DNA from: Bacillus sp. RO3
GTDB taxonomy: Bacteria; Bacillota; Bacilli; Bacillales; Bacillaceae_B
Direction of reading: 5' to 3'
DNA: 64,000 nt
Assembly: GCF_012911895.1 (NCBI RefSeq)
Contig: NZ_JAAXCV010000034.1
Span: 124,001-188,000, forward strand
Shown here: positions 57,011-64,000 of the stretch, one piece after another
How the letters are laid out: every line of letters starts with the position of its first letter
How positions within the stretch are numbered: the stretch's first letter is position 1
The notes under the pieces: model-generated
Told to the model about the DNA's origin: nothing
Database searches by the model: none
What the model saw: only the letters and a program-made list of their open reading frames with translations
Position numbers and translations under genes: made by a program

Positions 57011-57531
57011 AAAAATCCTTCCTTTCCTTAAATGAATATTAGATTTCTATCACACTATATCCTATGGACTTGGAAGAAAATGGTATAGATAAAATACCTA
57101 TTTTTTCCAAATAATTCCCGTAATAATAATAGACACACTAATAGTCGTTTTAAACGATAAAAAAATAGGCTTATCATATAGACATTTGCCAGTACTCCAA
57201 TATCAAAGCCGGCATATCATATACCATAAGGAAAGGGGGAATATATTTTACCAAACAATTTGCTCCACCTTAAATGTGAAATCATGTCACCATTATAAAA
57301 ATGACATTCAAATAAAGCACTGTAGAAACAAGCTTCATTAAGGTTACGCTTACTCTTTAAATGAATATGACGAACGTAAACGCTTTTCTTATCATTGCAA
57401 TGATATTCATTATAAATATAAAAGCCATGTAAACACTGGGAGGTTTTCATGGCTTATTTCAATGGACACGTAGCGTTCATCCATCTGATTACATATACAT
57501 ATAAGTAAAACAGCAGAAGGAGTCTGTCGAC
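57011..57531. other. Divergent promoter region between the Thr-Pro protein and a coiled-coil gene
   Basis: About 520 bases. It contains the sigma-K-type promoter of the minus-strand gene (57058-57084), a 16-bp perfect palindrome TATCATTGCAATGATA (57390-57405) of unknown meaning, and presumably the promoter of the plus-strand gene, which I could not place. A 77-codon minus-strand ORF (57217-57450) lacks a ribosome-binding site. Confidence 0.6.
57058..57084 (-). promoter_or_regulatory. Sigma-K-type promoter of the cysteine-rich Thr-Pro gene
   Basis: On the minus strand ACC (57082-57084), 15 bp, CATAGGATA (57058-57066), about 48 bp before the TTG start. Confidence 0.7.
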
Positions 57532-58533
57532 ATGAGACAACTTTCCCCCATCCAGCTGCAGCAGCAGATCATCCATTATAAATCTGAATTGGAAAAGTAC
57601 AAAAGAAAATGTGAAACATTGGAGGACGAATACCTCGCCAAGAAATATAAAGCCCTCAAAAAAGAAAATCGTCAATTACAAGCCTATATAGATACCCGGA
57701 ATCAGGAACTTACTAGCAAGGAAGCAGAAATGAAACAAGAAACATTAAAATATCACTTACTGCTCTCCTCACAGGAAAAGGAAATGAATAAGCTCCGTTC
57801 TTCTTTCAACCAGCTTAAAGAACAACTCCAAAAACATACTCTTCAAGTAAAGCTTTCAATAAAACATAATGAATATTTACTTCAAAGAAAAGAGGCGCAG
57901 CAAGGAGAGATTCTCTCATTACAGGAAGAGAACAGTTATCTCAGAGATGAGAATGAATGTTTATGGAGAAGGATAAAAATGTCAGAGAAACAATTATATA
58001 GAGAAGAAATCGACTCTTGGCAACTTGAAGAACTTCTGAAGGATTTCAAAGAGAAGTTGGATTACAGTACTCAGTGTTTCGAGATGGATATTACATTTGC
58101 CGATGATGAAAAAAGCCGACTCAAGGACATTAATCAATTATTAGAAACCCAGTTGTACTTAACAGAAATCGAATTATACGAAACTCACAGACTCCAGAAA
58201 GAATCCGATCTCTACTATAAAAACATCATCCATTTTCAAAAACAAAAACTTTCTGAAGCAGATCAACGCCAAAAGAATAAGGAATCGTTTCTTCAACAAA
58301 AAGAGCAGGAAATAAAAGAACTACACCAGGATAAAACAGAATATATCACTGCCCTCAAAAGCGTAAGGGAAAGCATCAGACAAATGAAAGGTGAAGTCTT
58401 TGCAATCGATAAAGAACCAGCCTCTGTAGAAGATACCCTAACAAAATATGAGAATTCCATTCATCACCTTCAATATACAAATGCATTGTTGCTCCAGGAA
58501 ATCAATAAAATAAAAAACAAACCGGGTCCCTAA
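57532..58533 (+). CDS. Coiled-coil protein of the surface locus
   Basis: Protein of 333 residues, coiled coil over nearly its whole length (QLQQQIIHYKSELEKYKRKC at the start, QKEQEIKELHQDK near residue 260, HHLQYTNALLLQEINKIKNK at the end). Charged, no signal peptide or membrane helix, four cysteines. No family recognised. It resembles the coiled-coil gene at 49359 in composition and style; a common origin would need alignment to show. AGAAGGAG precedes the ATG. It ends within the stem of its own terminator. Role inferred only from neighbours. Confidence 0.72.
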   Translation: MRQLSPIQLQQQIIHYKSELEKYKRKCETLEDEYLAKKYKALKKENRQLQAYIDTRNQELTSKEAEMKQETLKYHLLLSSQEKEMNKLRSSFNQLKEQLQKHTLQVKLSIKHNEYLLQRKEAQQGEILSLQEENSYLRDENECLWRRIKMSEKQLYREEIDSWQLEELLKDFKEKLDYSTQCFEMDITFADDEKSRLKDINQLLETQLYLTEIELYETHRLQKESDLYYKNIIHFQKQKLSEADQRQKNKESFLQQKEQEIKELHQDKTEYITALKSVRESIRQMKGEVFAIDKEPASVEDTLTKYENSIHHLQYTNALLLQEINKIKNKPGP

Positions 58534-58553
58534 AGAGAAACCGGTTTTTTTCT
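58519..58553 (+). terminator. Terminator overlapping the end of the coiled-coil gene
   Basis: AAACCGG (58519-58525) pairs with CCGGTTT (58541-58547), followed by a T run. The stop codon lies in the loop. Confidence 0.8.
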
Positions 58554-58873
58554 ATTATATATACCTTCACCAGATACACAAAAAAACATTTTCTCCTATA
58601 GTTGTTGTAAACATGACCTTTTTAAAATAGTGCATGAATAAGTTCGACGTTGGTCATTTTGTGCTTGTATTCATCAACAATATGACAGATCAAATACAAA
58701 AAGATTAAAAACGCTGTGATGATTTATTCCTTCCTTCATTGTTAATCATTTATCATTCGTTTTTTTGCATTATTATATTTTACATATTTTTACATATATA
58801 GGTACCCATCCACTCAATCTATTTATCTTGTACATATGCTTATAGAGTAGAAAAAATATAAAGGTGATGATTG
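58554..58873. other. Promoter region of the polysaccharide operon
   Basis: About 320 bases, AT-rich, no ORF. CATATGCTTA at about 58833 is one base off the sigma-K -10 pattern; I do not count it. A promoter for the 58.9-64 kb operon must lie here. Confidence 0.5.
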
Positions 58874-60157
58874 ATGATGAGTATGAAACTATGTGTTATG
58901 GGACTTGGATATATTGGCTTACCCACTGCGGTTATGTTTGCACAGCATGGATTAGAAGTCGTTGGTGTGGATATTAATGAAAATGTAATAAATCAATTAA
59001 AGAATAGAAGCCTCCACATTGAAGAACCGGGCTTAAAGGATCGCTTCCATTCTGTTATGAATTCAGGGAAGTTGACCGTATCAACCGTCCCAACTGAAGC
59101 GGATGTATATATTATTGCTGTCCCTACTCCTATTACAAAAGACAAAGAAGCTGATTTATCTTATGTAATCAGTGCTACAGAAGCAATACTACCTTTCCTA
59201 AAAAAGGACAACCTAATTATTCTCGAATCAACTGTACCCCCAAGAACTACTGAGGATATTCTTCTGCCTATACTTTCCCAAACCGGCTATAAAGTTGGAA
59301 TAGATTTACTCGTTTCCCATTCTCCAGAAAGAGTGCTTCCAGGAAGATTATTTGAGGAATTGATTGAAAATGATCGCATCGTTGGTGGAATAAATGAAGA
59401 ATCCTGCCTGAAAACCGTATTCCTCTATAAAAAATTTGTAAAAGGAAATATTTATATGACCGATGCAAAGACGGCAGAGATGGTCAAACTTATTGAGAAT
59501 ACGTATCGTGATGTAAATATTGCATTAGCGAACGAATTGGCTGTAATTGGAGAACAGCTGGACATCAATATTTGGGATGCCATTAAACTTGCCAATTATC
59601 ATCCAAGGGTGAATATTCACTTCCCTGGGCCTGGAGTTGGCGGTCATTGTATTGCAGTGGATCCATGGTTTATTGTTGAAAAATCCCCAGAAACATCTAA
59701 ATTAATTCATTTATCAAGAACAATCAATGAAACTGCCCCCTCCAGAATTGTAAATATTATTGAACAAACAGTAAAAGACATTGACGATCCTATAATCACC
59801 CTATGCGGGCTTGCCTACAAAGGCAATATTGACGATGTTCGAGAAAGCCCTTCACTTGTCATCATGTCTGAACTAATAAAGAAAGGATACAAGCTTAAAT
59901 TACATGATCCTCTAGTCAAAGAGAATTTCGCCAACAAATACGTTGATTTTGAGGATGCCATTGATAACACGGATTGCCTGGTTTTTTTAACCAGACATGA
60001 TGGATATTTGAAATTGAATTTAACTGATTACAAAGAAAAGTTCAATCATAGGAATGTTGTTGATACTATCAACTTGTTGAATCATGAAATGTTACAAAAT
60101 GAAGGATTTGATACTTACTTAGTTGGATATAACAATCTTGAAAAGGAGGAAAAGTAG
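58874..60157 (+). CDS. UDP-sugar dehydrogenase (WecC/YtcA-like)
   Basis: Protein of 427 residues that oxidises the C6 hydroxyl of a nucleotide sugar to a uronate. GLGYIGLPTAVMFAQHG is the NAD fold, and the catalytic Cys lies in GPGVGGHCIAVDPWFIV. That loop is of the UDP-N-acetylmannosamine dehydrogenase type, not the GGSCFPKD of UDP-glucose dehydrogenases. B. subtilis YtcA, in a sporulation-expressed spore-polysaccharide operon, has nearly the same length. ATG 58874 is chosen after AAGGTG; a TTG at 58871 and an ATG at 58877 are also in frame. It overlaps the next gene by one base. Confidence 0.88.
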   Translation: MMSMKLCVMGLGYIGLPTAVMFAQHGLEVVGVDINENVINQLKNRSLHIEEPGLKDRFHSVMNSGKLTVSTVPTEADVYIIAVPTPITKDKEADLSYVISATEAILPFLKKDNLIILESTVPPRTTEDILLPILSQTGYKVGIDLLVSHSPERVLPGRLFEELIENDRIVGGINEESCLKTVFLYKKFVKGNIYMTDAKTAEMVKLIENTYRDVNIALANELAVIGEQLDINIWDAIKLANYHPRVNIHFPGPGVGGHCIAVDPWFIVEKSPETSKLIHLSRTINETAPSRIVNIIEQTVKDIDDPIITLCGLAYKGNIDDVRESPSLVIMSELIKKGYKLKLHDPLVKENFANKYVDFEDAIDNTDCLVFLTRHDGYLKLNLTDYKEKFNHRNVVDTINLLNHEMLQNEGFDTYLVGYNNLEKEEK

Positions 60158-61752
60158 TGATTGCATTGTCAAATGTAAAAGTGGCGTGTATTTTAGACGA
60201 ATTTTCTTATGAATGTTTTAGGCATGAATGCAAATTCATTAAAGTATATCCTGAAAATTGGCAATCGGCACTTATCAGAGAAAAACCAGATATATTATTC
60301 GTAGAATCTGCTTGGCAAGGAAATGAGTCTAGATGGCAATTCAAAATTGGAAATTACCAGAATAATGACTATAGAGACTTAAAAATGTTAACTCAATGGT
60401 GCAGATCTCAAGGTATACCTACTGTATTCTGGAATAAAGAAGACCCTGTTCATTTTGACTTTTTTATTAAAGCCGCTAAATTGTTTGATTATGTCTACAC
60501 TACAGATGAAAATTGTGTTGAAAAGTATAAAACATATTTAGGTCATAACAGGGTACAAACTTTGACATTTGCCGCTCAACCAAAATTACACAATCCAATA
60601 CGTGTCACTGGTTATAAAGAAAAGAACATTATGTTTGCAGGTAGTTATTATGGGAAGCAGCACCCAGAACGAAATCAAGATGTTCACCTACTTTTAGATG
60701 TTGCTTCAATATATGGGTTAGATATATATGATAGGAATTACAATAAAAATTCTGTATTTAAATTCCCGCAAAAGTATAAGCGTTATATCAGGGGTTCACT
60801 TGAATATCAACAACTCGTTAATCATTGCAAAAAATATAAAATATGCTTAAATGTTAATTCTGTAAAAAATTCAAACACAATGTGTTCCAGAAGACTTTTT
60901 GAACTACTGGCATCTGGAGTTTCGGTTGTAAGTACAAATTCGAATGCAATTCAAAGCATGTTTAGTAATTTAATTTCAGTAGTTGCCAACAAAACTGATG
61001 CAAATTTTATTATATCAAGCATTTTAAATAGAGAAGATTGGAGGAAAATAAGAGAAGTTAAAGGTATCAGGTTAATTTACGATCACCACACTTACACACA
61101 CAGAATATATAATATATTAAAAAGTTGTAAGATACCTGTAGAAAACCCCTTCTTTAAAGATATATTAGTGTTAGGATATGCGGATACACTTAAAAAAGTC
61201 GAATTACTTCTTTCTTCATTTAACAAGCAAAATTATAGAAATAAGAAATTAATCATCTTTATAGAAAACTCACTGCCATTGGATAGGTTCAATAACATTC
61301 ATCATAAAGATTATATTGAATTTATCAAAATTACTAACACAAACATTAAATTATCTGATTATTGTAAAGGGAGTACCTTTGCTGCGTTATTCTATCCAAC
61401 GAATTATTATGGACCTCATTATTTAAAAGATTTATATAACGGGGCAATTTACTCTGAAGCATCAATTGTTGGTAAAGCAGGTTACTATCAAAGGAGATCT
61501 ACTGGAAATATTGCTTTACTAAATAAAGATGAGCACTTTGTATACAATAAAAATATATTAAATACAGGAAGTATAATAAAACATGAATTCATTGAAACTT
61601 CTCAATTGACTTTGACAGACTTATTAAATCTCAAAAGTTTCAGGAATAAAATTGTAGATCAAATATGCTTTTCTATAGATCCATACAATTTCGTTAATAG
61701 TGAAAAAGACATCAACAACGAGTATCAATTAATTGATAAAGTGAAAGTTTAA
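60157..61752 (+). CDS. CgeB-like glycosyltransferase with a second C-terminal domain
   Basis: Protein of 531 residues. Residues 1-330 match CgeB-type glycosyltransferases: an N-terminal alpha/beta domain (KPDILFVESAWQGNESRW, FWNKEDPVHFDFF) and a C-terminal group-1 domain with SRRLFELLASGVSVVST. CgeB takes part in maturation of the outermost spore layer in B. subtilis. A further domain follows (DILVLGYADTLKKVELLLSS onwards, to 531), GT-A-like but without a clear DxD. GTG 60157 follows AAGGAGG and shares a base with the previous stop. AT content is clearly higher than in the left half of the window. Confidence 0.78.
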   Translation: MIALSNVKVACILDEFSYECFRHECKFIKVYPENWQSALIREKPDILFVESAWQGNESRWQFKIGNYQNNDYRDLKMLTQWCRSQGIPTVFWNKEDPVHFDFFIKAAKLFDYVYTTDENCVEKYKTYLGHNRVQTLTFAAQPKLHNPIRVTGYKEKNIMFAGSYYGKQHPERNQDVHLLLDVASIYGLDIYDRNYNKNSVFKFPQKYKRYIRGSLEYQQLVNHCKKYKICLNVNSVKNSNTMCSRRLFELLASGVSVVSTNSNAIQSMFSNLISVVANKTDANFIISSILNREDWRKIREVKGIRLIYDHHTYTHRIYNILKSCKIPVENPFFKDILVLGYADTLKKVELLLSSFNKQNYRNKKLIIFIENSLPLDRFNNIHHKDYIEFIKITNTNIKLSDYCKGSTFAALFYPTNYYGPHYLKDLYNGAIYSEASIVGKAGYYQRRSTGNIALLNKDEHFVYNKNILNTGSIIKHEFIETSQLTLTDLLNLKSFRNKIVDQICFSIDPYNFVNSEKDINNEYQLIDKVKV

Positions 61753-61765
61753 AGAGGTGGTGACT

Positions 61766-62902
61766 TTGAATAGAATGAGGAAAATAGCGATATATGCAGA
61801 GATAGATTTAAATATTATAGATGGGTCCTCCATTTGGTTAGTATCCTTAGCTGAAATGCTACTACAAGATAATAACAATTCCGTTAAAGTAATAGTATAT
61901 AAATCAATCAAAAATAAACAATTGATAAATCCTTTGTTGAAATACAAAAATTTTCATATGGTAGACAGTCACTCTACAGGTAAATTAACCCAAATAGGTG
62001 CACTTCAGCAAATAGATTTACTATTTAGTAAAGAGAAATTTGACTTGTTAATTGTAAGAGGATTCAATTTCTCAAAATTTTTAGTGAGTAATTCTAACGA
62101 CCTAATAAGAAACAAGGTTTGGTTTTACTTTACAGATTTCCCTACGTCGCAGTCCAATAAAGACGATATTGAACAATTTAAGCGGATTCTTAAGTTTTCC
62201 AACAAGATTCTATGTCAAACAAATGAACTGTTACAATATTACAAACAAAAATTGAATACCAATGATAACATTTTCCTTTTACTCCCACCTTTACTCCCTA
62301 AAATTCATACAACTTCAAACACTTCATTTCTTATTAACAATCAAATAATATATGCCGGAAAGTTATCCCCATATTGGATGATGCCAAATATGATTTTTGC
62401 TTTCAACAAAATTAAAGACCCTAAATTGAAATTTTTAATAATCGGAAATAAATTTCATAATCACCCGTATAAAGAAAATTATAAGGAAATGGTAAAGAAA
62501 GCACTTAGTTCGAACACAAATATTAAATGGATTGAGAGTGCCTCTCGAGAAGAAGTATTTAGAAACATTAAAGAGAGTTATATCGGTATTTCATGGAGAG
62601 ATTCTTCATTAGATCATTCAATGGAGATATCCACTAAAGTATTGGAATATGGTTTGTTTCATAAACCAGTTATATTAAATCGAACTAAACTTCATGAAAA
62701 TTTATTTGGTACTGATTATCCATTGTACGCCAATTCTGAACTTGAATTCATTAAAAAAATCAAATTAGCATTTGACAATAAAGACATATATAATCTTGCT
62801 GCTGAGCGCATCCATCAAGTAAGTTTAAGACACACATTTGATTCTGTTTATCAAAAAATTCTGCCTCACATAAAAGGATCTTCAAGAGGTGAAAATCAAT
62901 GA
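61766..62902 (+). CDS. Group-1 (GT4-like) glycosyltransferase
   Basis: Protein of about 378 residues with a GT-B fold: N-terminal domain KIAIYAEIDLN, acceptor side FSKEKFDLLIVRGFNF, and a C-terminal nucleotide-sugar domain with IIYAGKLSPYWMMPNMI, then ESYIGISWRDSSLDHSMEIS and TKVLEYGLFHKPVILN, where the E of VLEYG is the usual phosphate contact. Donor and acceptor unknown. TTG 61766 is six bases after GAGGTG; GTG 61757 lies within it. The gene overlaps the next by four bases (ATGA). Confidence 0.78.
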   Translation: MNRMRKIAIYAEIDLNIIDGSSIWLVSLAEMLLQDNNNSVKVIVYKSIKNKQLINPLLKYKNFHMVDSHSTGKLTQIGALQQIDLLFSKEKFDLLIVRGFNFSKFLVSNSNDLIRNKVWFYFTDFPTSQSNKDDIEQFKRILKFSNKILCQTNELLQYYKQKLNTNDNIFLLLPPLLPKIHTTSNTSFLINNQIIYAGKLSPYWMMPNMIFAFNKIKDPKLKFLIIGNKFHNHPYKENYKEMVKKALSSNTNIKWIESASREEVFRNIKESYIGISWRDSSLDHSMEISTKVLEYGLFHKPVILNRTKLHENLFGTDYPLYANSELEFIKKIKLAFDNKDIYNLAAERIHQVSLRHTFDSVYQKILPHIKGSSRGENQ

Positions 62903-63903
62903 TCAAATTGTTAATAGCTGGCCATGACTTGAAATTCACAAAAGAAATTATCGATTACTTTAACAATCACCCCCGATTTGAACTCAAGATTGATAAATGG
63001 AGTGGACACGAGAAACATGATATCAAAAAAAGTACTCAGTTACTTCAATGGGCAGATATCATCTTTTGTGAATGGGGTCTAGGTAATTCTGTATGGTACT
63101 CTCAACATAAACTCCAAAAGCAATTATTGATTATTAGAATGTTAGGACAAGAAAGAATGTCTCAATTTACCCAAAAGATACTGTGGGAAAGAGTCGATAA
63201 AGTGATCTATGTGTCTTCACATTTAAGAAAAATAATCGAATCAAAGAATAAGATACCTTCTAATTTAGGTAAAGTTATTCCCAATGTAGTAGACACTAGC
63301 AAATTTACAAACAAGAAAATCGATAGTTCAATATACAATATAGGAATTATCGGATTCGTGCCTAAACTAAAGAGATTAGACATAGCTTTAAATATTTTTG
63401 AAGAGCTATGGAAATATGATGCAAGGTACAAATTATTTATAAAAGGGAAACAGCCAATGGAATATAATTGGTTATGGAGAAACAAACAAGAAAGAAAATA
63501 TTATGAAGATATTTTTAAAAGGATTAAAATATCTCCTTGGAGAAATAGTGTTTTTTTTGATGGATGGGACAATGATGTACCTTCATGGTTAAATAAGATT
63601 GGCTATATTCTATCCACAAGTGATTTTGAAAGCTTTCATTTATCAGTTTCAGAAGGCATGGCCTCGGGAGCAGTACCTGTTATAAGAAACTGGGAAGGTG
63701 CATCAAACATATACCCTACTCAGTTTATTTATAACAATATTCATGAGGCAGTAGCGTTAATTAAAAATCAAAGTTCTCATAAAAATGTAGAACAAATTCT
63801 TATGCATCATGTTAAGAATAACTTTGACAAAAACATGATTGTTACTATGATAGAAGACATCTTCACAAAACTCTTTTTAGAGAGGGGTCTAACACATGAG
63901 TGA
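62899..63903 (+). CDS. Group-1 (GT4-like) glycosyltransferase
   Basis: Protein of 334 residues, GT-B fold. N-terminal part IKLLIAGHDLKFTKEIIDYF and WADIIFCEWGLGNSVWYS; hinge VIPNVVDTSKFTNKK; C-terminal part IIGFVPKLKRLDIALNIFEE and STSDFESFHLSVSEGMASG, the E-x7-E phosphate-binding pattern. Strongly AT-rich. It starts with ATGA overlapping the previous stop, after AGAGGTGAAA, and overlaps the following gene by eight bases, so it is translationally coupled. Confidence 0.82.
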   Translation: MIKLLIAGHDLKFTKEIIDYFNNHPRFELKIDKWSGHEKHDIKKSTQLLQWADIIFCEWGLGNSVWYSQHKLQKQLLIIRMLGQERMSQFTQKILWERVDKVIYVSSHLRKIIESKNKIPSNLGKVIPNVVDTSKFTNKKIDSSIYNIGIIGFVPKLKRLDIALNIFEELWKYDARYKLFIKGKQPMEYNWLWRNKQERKYYEDIFKRIKISPWRNSVFFDGWDNDVPSWLNKIGYILSTSDFESFHLSVSEGMASGAVPVIRNWEGASNIYPTQFIYNNIHEAVALIKNQSSHKNVEQILMHHVKNNFDKNMIVTMIEDIFTKLFLERGLTHE

Positions 63904-64000
63904 AGGAAGAATTCTTTATAGTTGGCCAGAGGATAAGCAAAAAATAGTTCAGTTTTATAAAGATAAAAAAACAAATTTGCAAATGAAAAAATTACAAGAT
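63896..64000 (+). CDS. Start of a further gene in the polysaccharide operon (truncated by window edge)
   Basis: Reading frame open to the edge from ATG 63896 (MSEGRILYSWPEDKQKIVQF, then lysine-rich). GAGAGGGG lies nine to ten bases upstream. It overlaps the previous gene. Only 35 codons are visible, so the family cannot be named. Confidence 0.6.
   Translation, partial: MSEGRILYSWPEDKQKIVQFYKDKKTNLQMKKLQD

Noticed and set aside
57390..57405. 16-bp perfect palindrome TATCATTGCAATGATA
   Set aside because: Single copy, no known regulator consensus matched and not positioned at a recognised promoter; kept only as a note.
57217..57450. 77-codon minus-strand ORF in the 57-57.5 kb gap
   Set aside because: No Shine-Dalgarno, unusual composition and no recognisable similarity; it overlaps a likely promoter region.

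Overview
This window is a chromosomal segment from an endospore-forming member of the Bacillaceae. The evidence is the conserved Bacillus gene order, sporulation genes (sirA, spoVK, cotE, ricA), a lexA-yneA SOS region, and a glnR-glnA operon with GlnR-type operators. The gene complement resembles Bacillus sensu lato (for example Rossellomorea-like species), but the genus cannot be fixed from the sequence alone.

Layout. 1-3 kb holds a truncated ABC exporter and a CamS-type lipoprotein. 3-16.7 kb is the conserved block yneF, sirA, tkt, ynzC, yneB, yneA | lexA, glnA, glnR, ynbB, hflX, spoVK, hfq, miaA, interrupted only by a TRIC/UPF0126 membrane protein. 17-24.6 kb holds a penicillin-acylase-family Ntn hydrolase, a DUF4385 protein and mutL-mutS. 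24.8-28 kb holds a DedA-type membrane protein, a divergent pair of secreted proteins (one VanW family) and a VOC protein.

28-40 kb is a complete reductive pyrimidine catabolism cluster: beta-ureidopropionase, PreT, PreA, dihydropyrimidinase, an NCS1 permease, two small unknown proteins, a PucR-type regulator, a malonate-semialdehyde-type dehydrogenase and an omega-aminotransferase. Together they would take uracil or thymine through dihydropyrimidine, N-carbamoyl-beta-amino acid, beta-alanine and malonate semialdehyde to acetyl-CoA. A perfect cre site precedes the first operon and a near-perfect one precedes the second, which suggests carbon catabolite control. 40-46 kb holds CstA, an ankyrin protein, topoisomerase III and a YeiH-type transporter.

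46-49 kb is cotE-ricA-miaB. In B. subtilis cotE sits next to mutS; here about 21.6 kb separates them.

49-64 kb is the most unusual part. It encodes three long coiled-coil proteins, an orphan two-part protein, a 14-cysteine protein with two Thr-Pro-rich tracts, a JAMM metallopeptidase preceded by an unlisted 44-codon ORF ending in Cys-Gly-Cys-Asn-Ala, two family-2-type glycosyltransferases (one resembling animal polypeptide GalNAc-transferases), and then an AT-rich polysaccharide operon (UDP-sugar dehydrogenase, CgeB-like and GT4-like glycosyltransferases). Several genes have upstream sequences matching the late mother-cell sigma-K promoter (AC, 15-17 bp, CATAnnnTA), and three contain exactly CATAAGATA. 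My inference is that this is a late-sporulation locus that builds and glycosylates an outer spore layer. No tRNA, rRNA, CRISPR array, insertion sequence or riboswitch was recognised.
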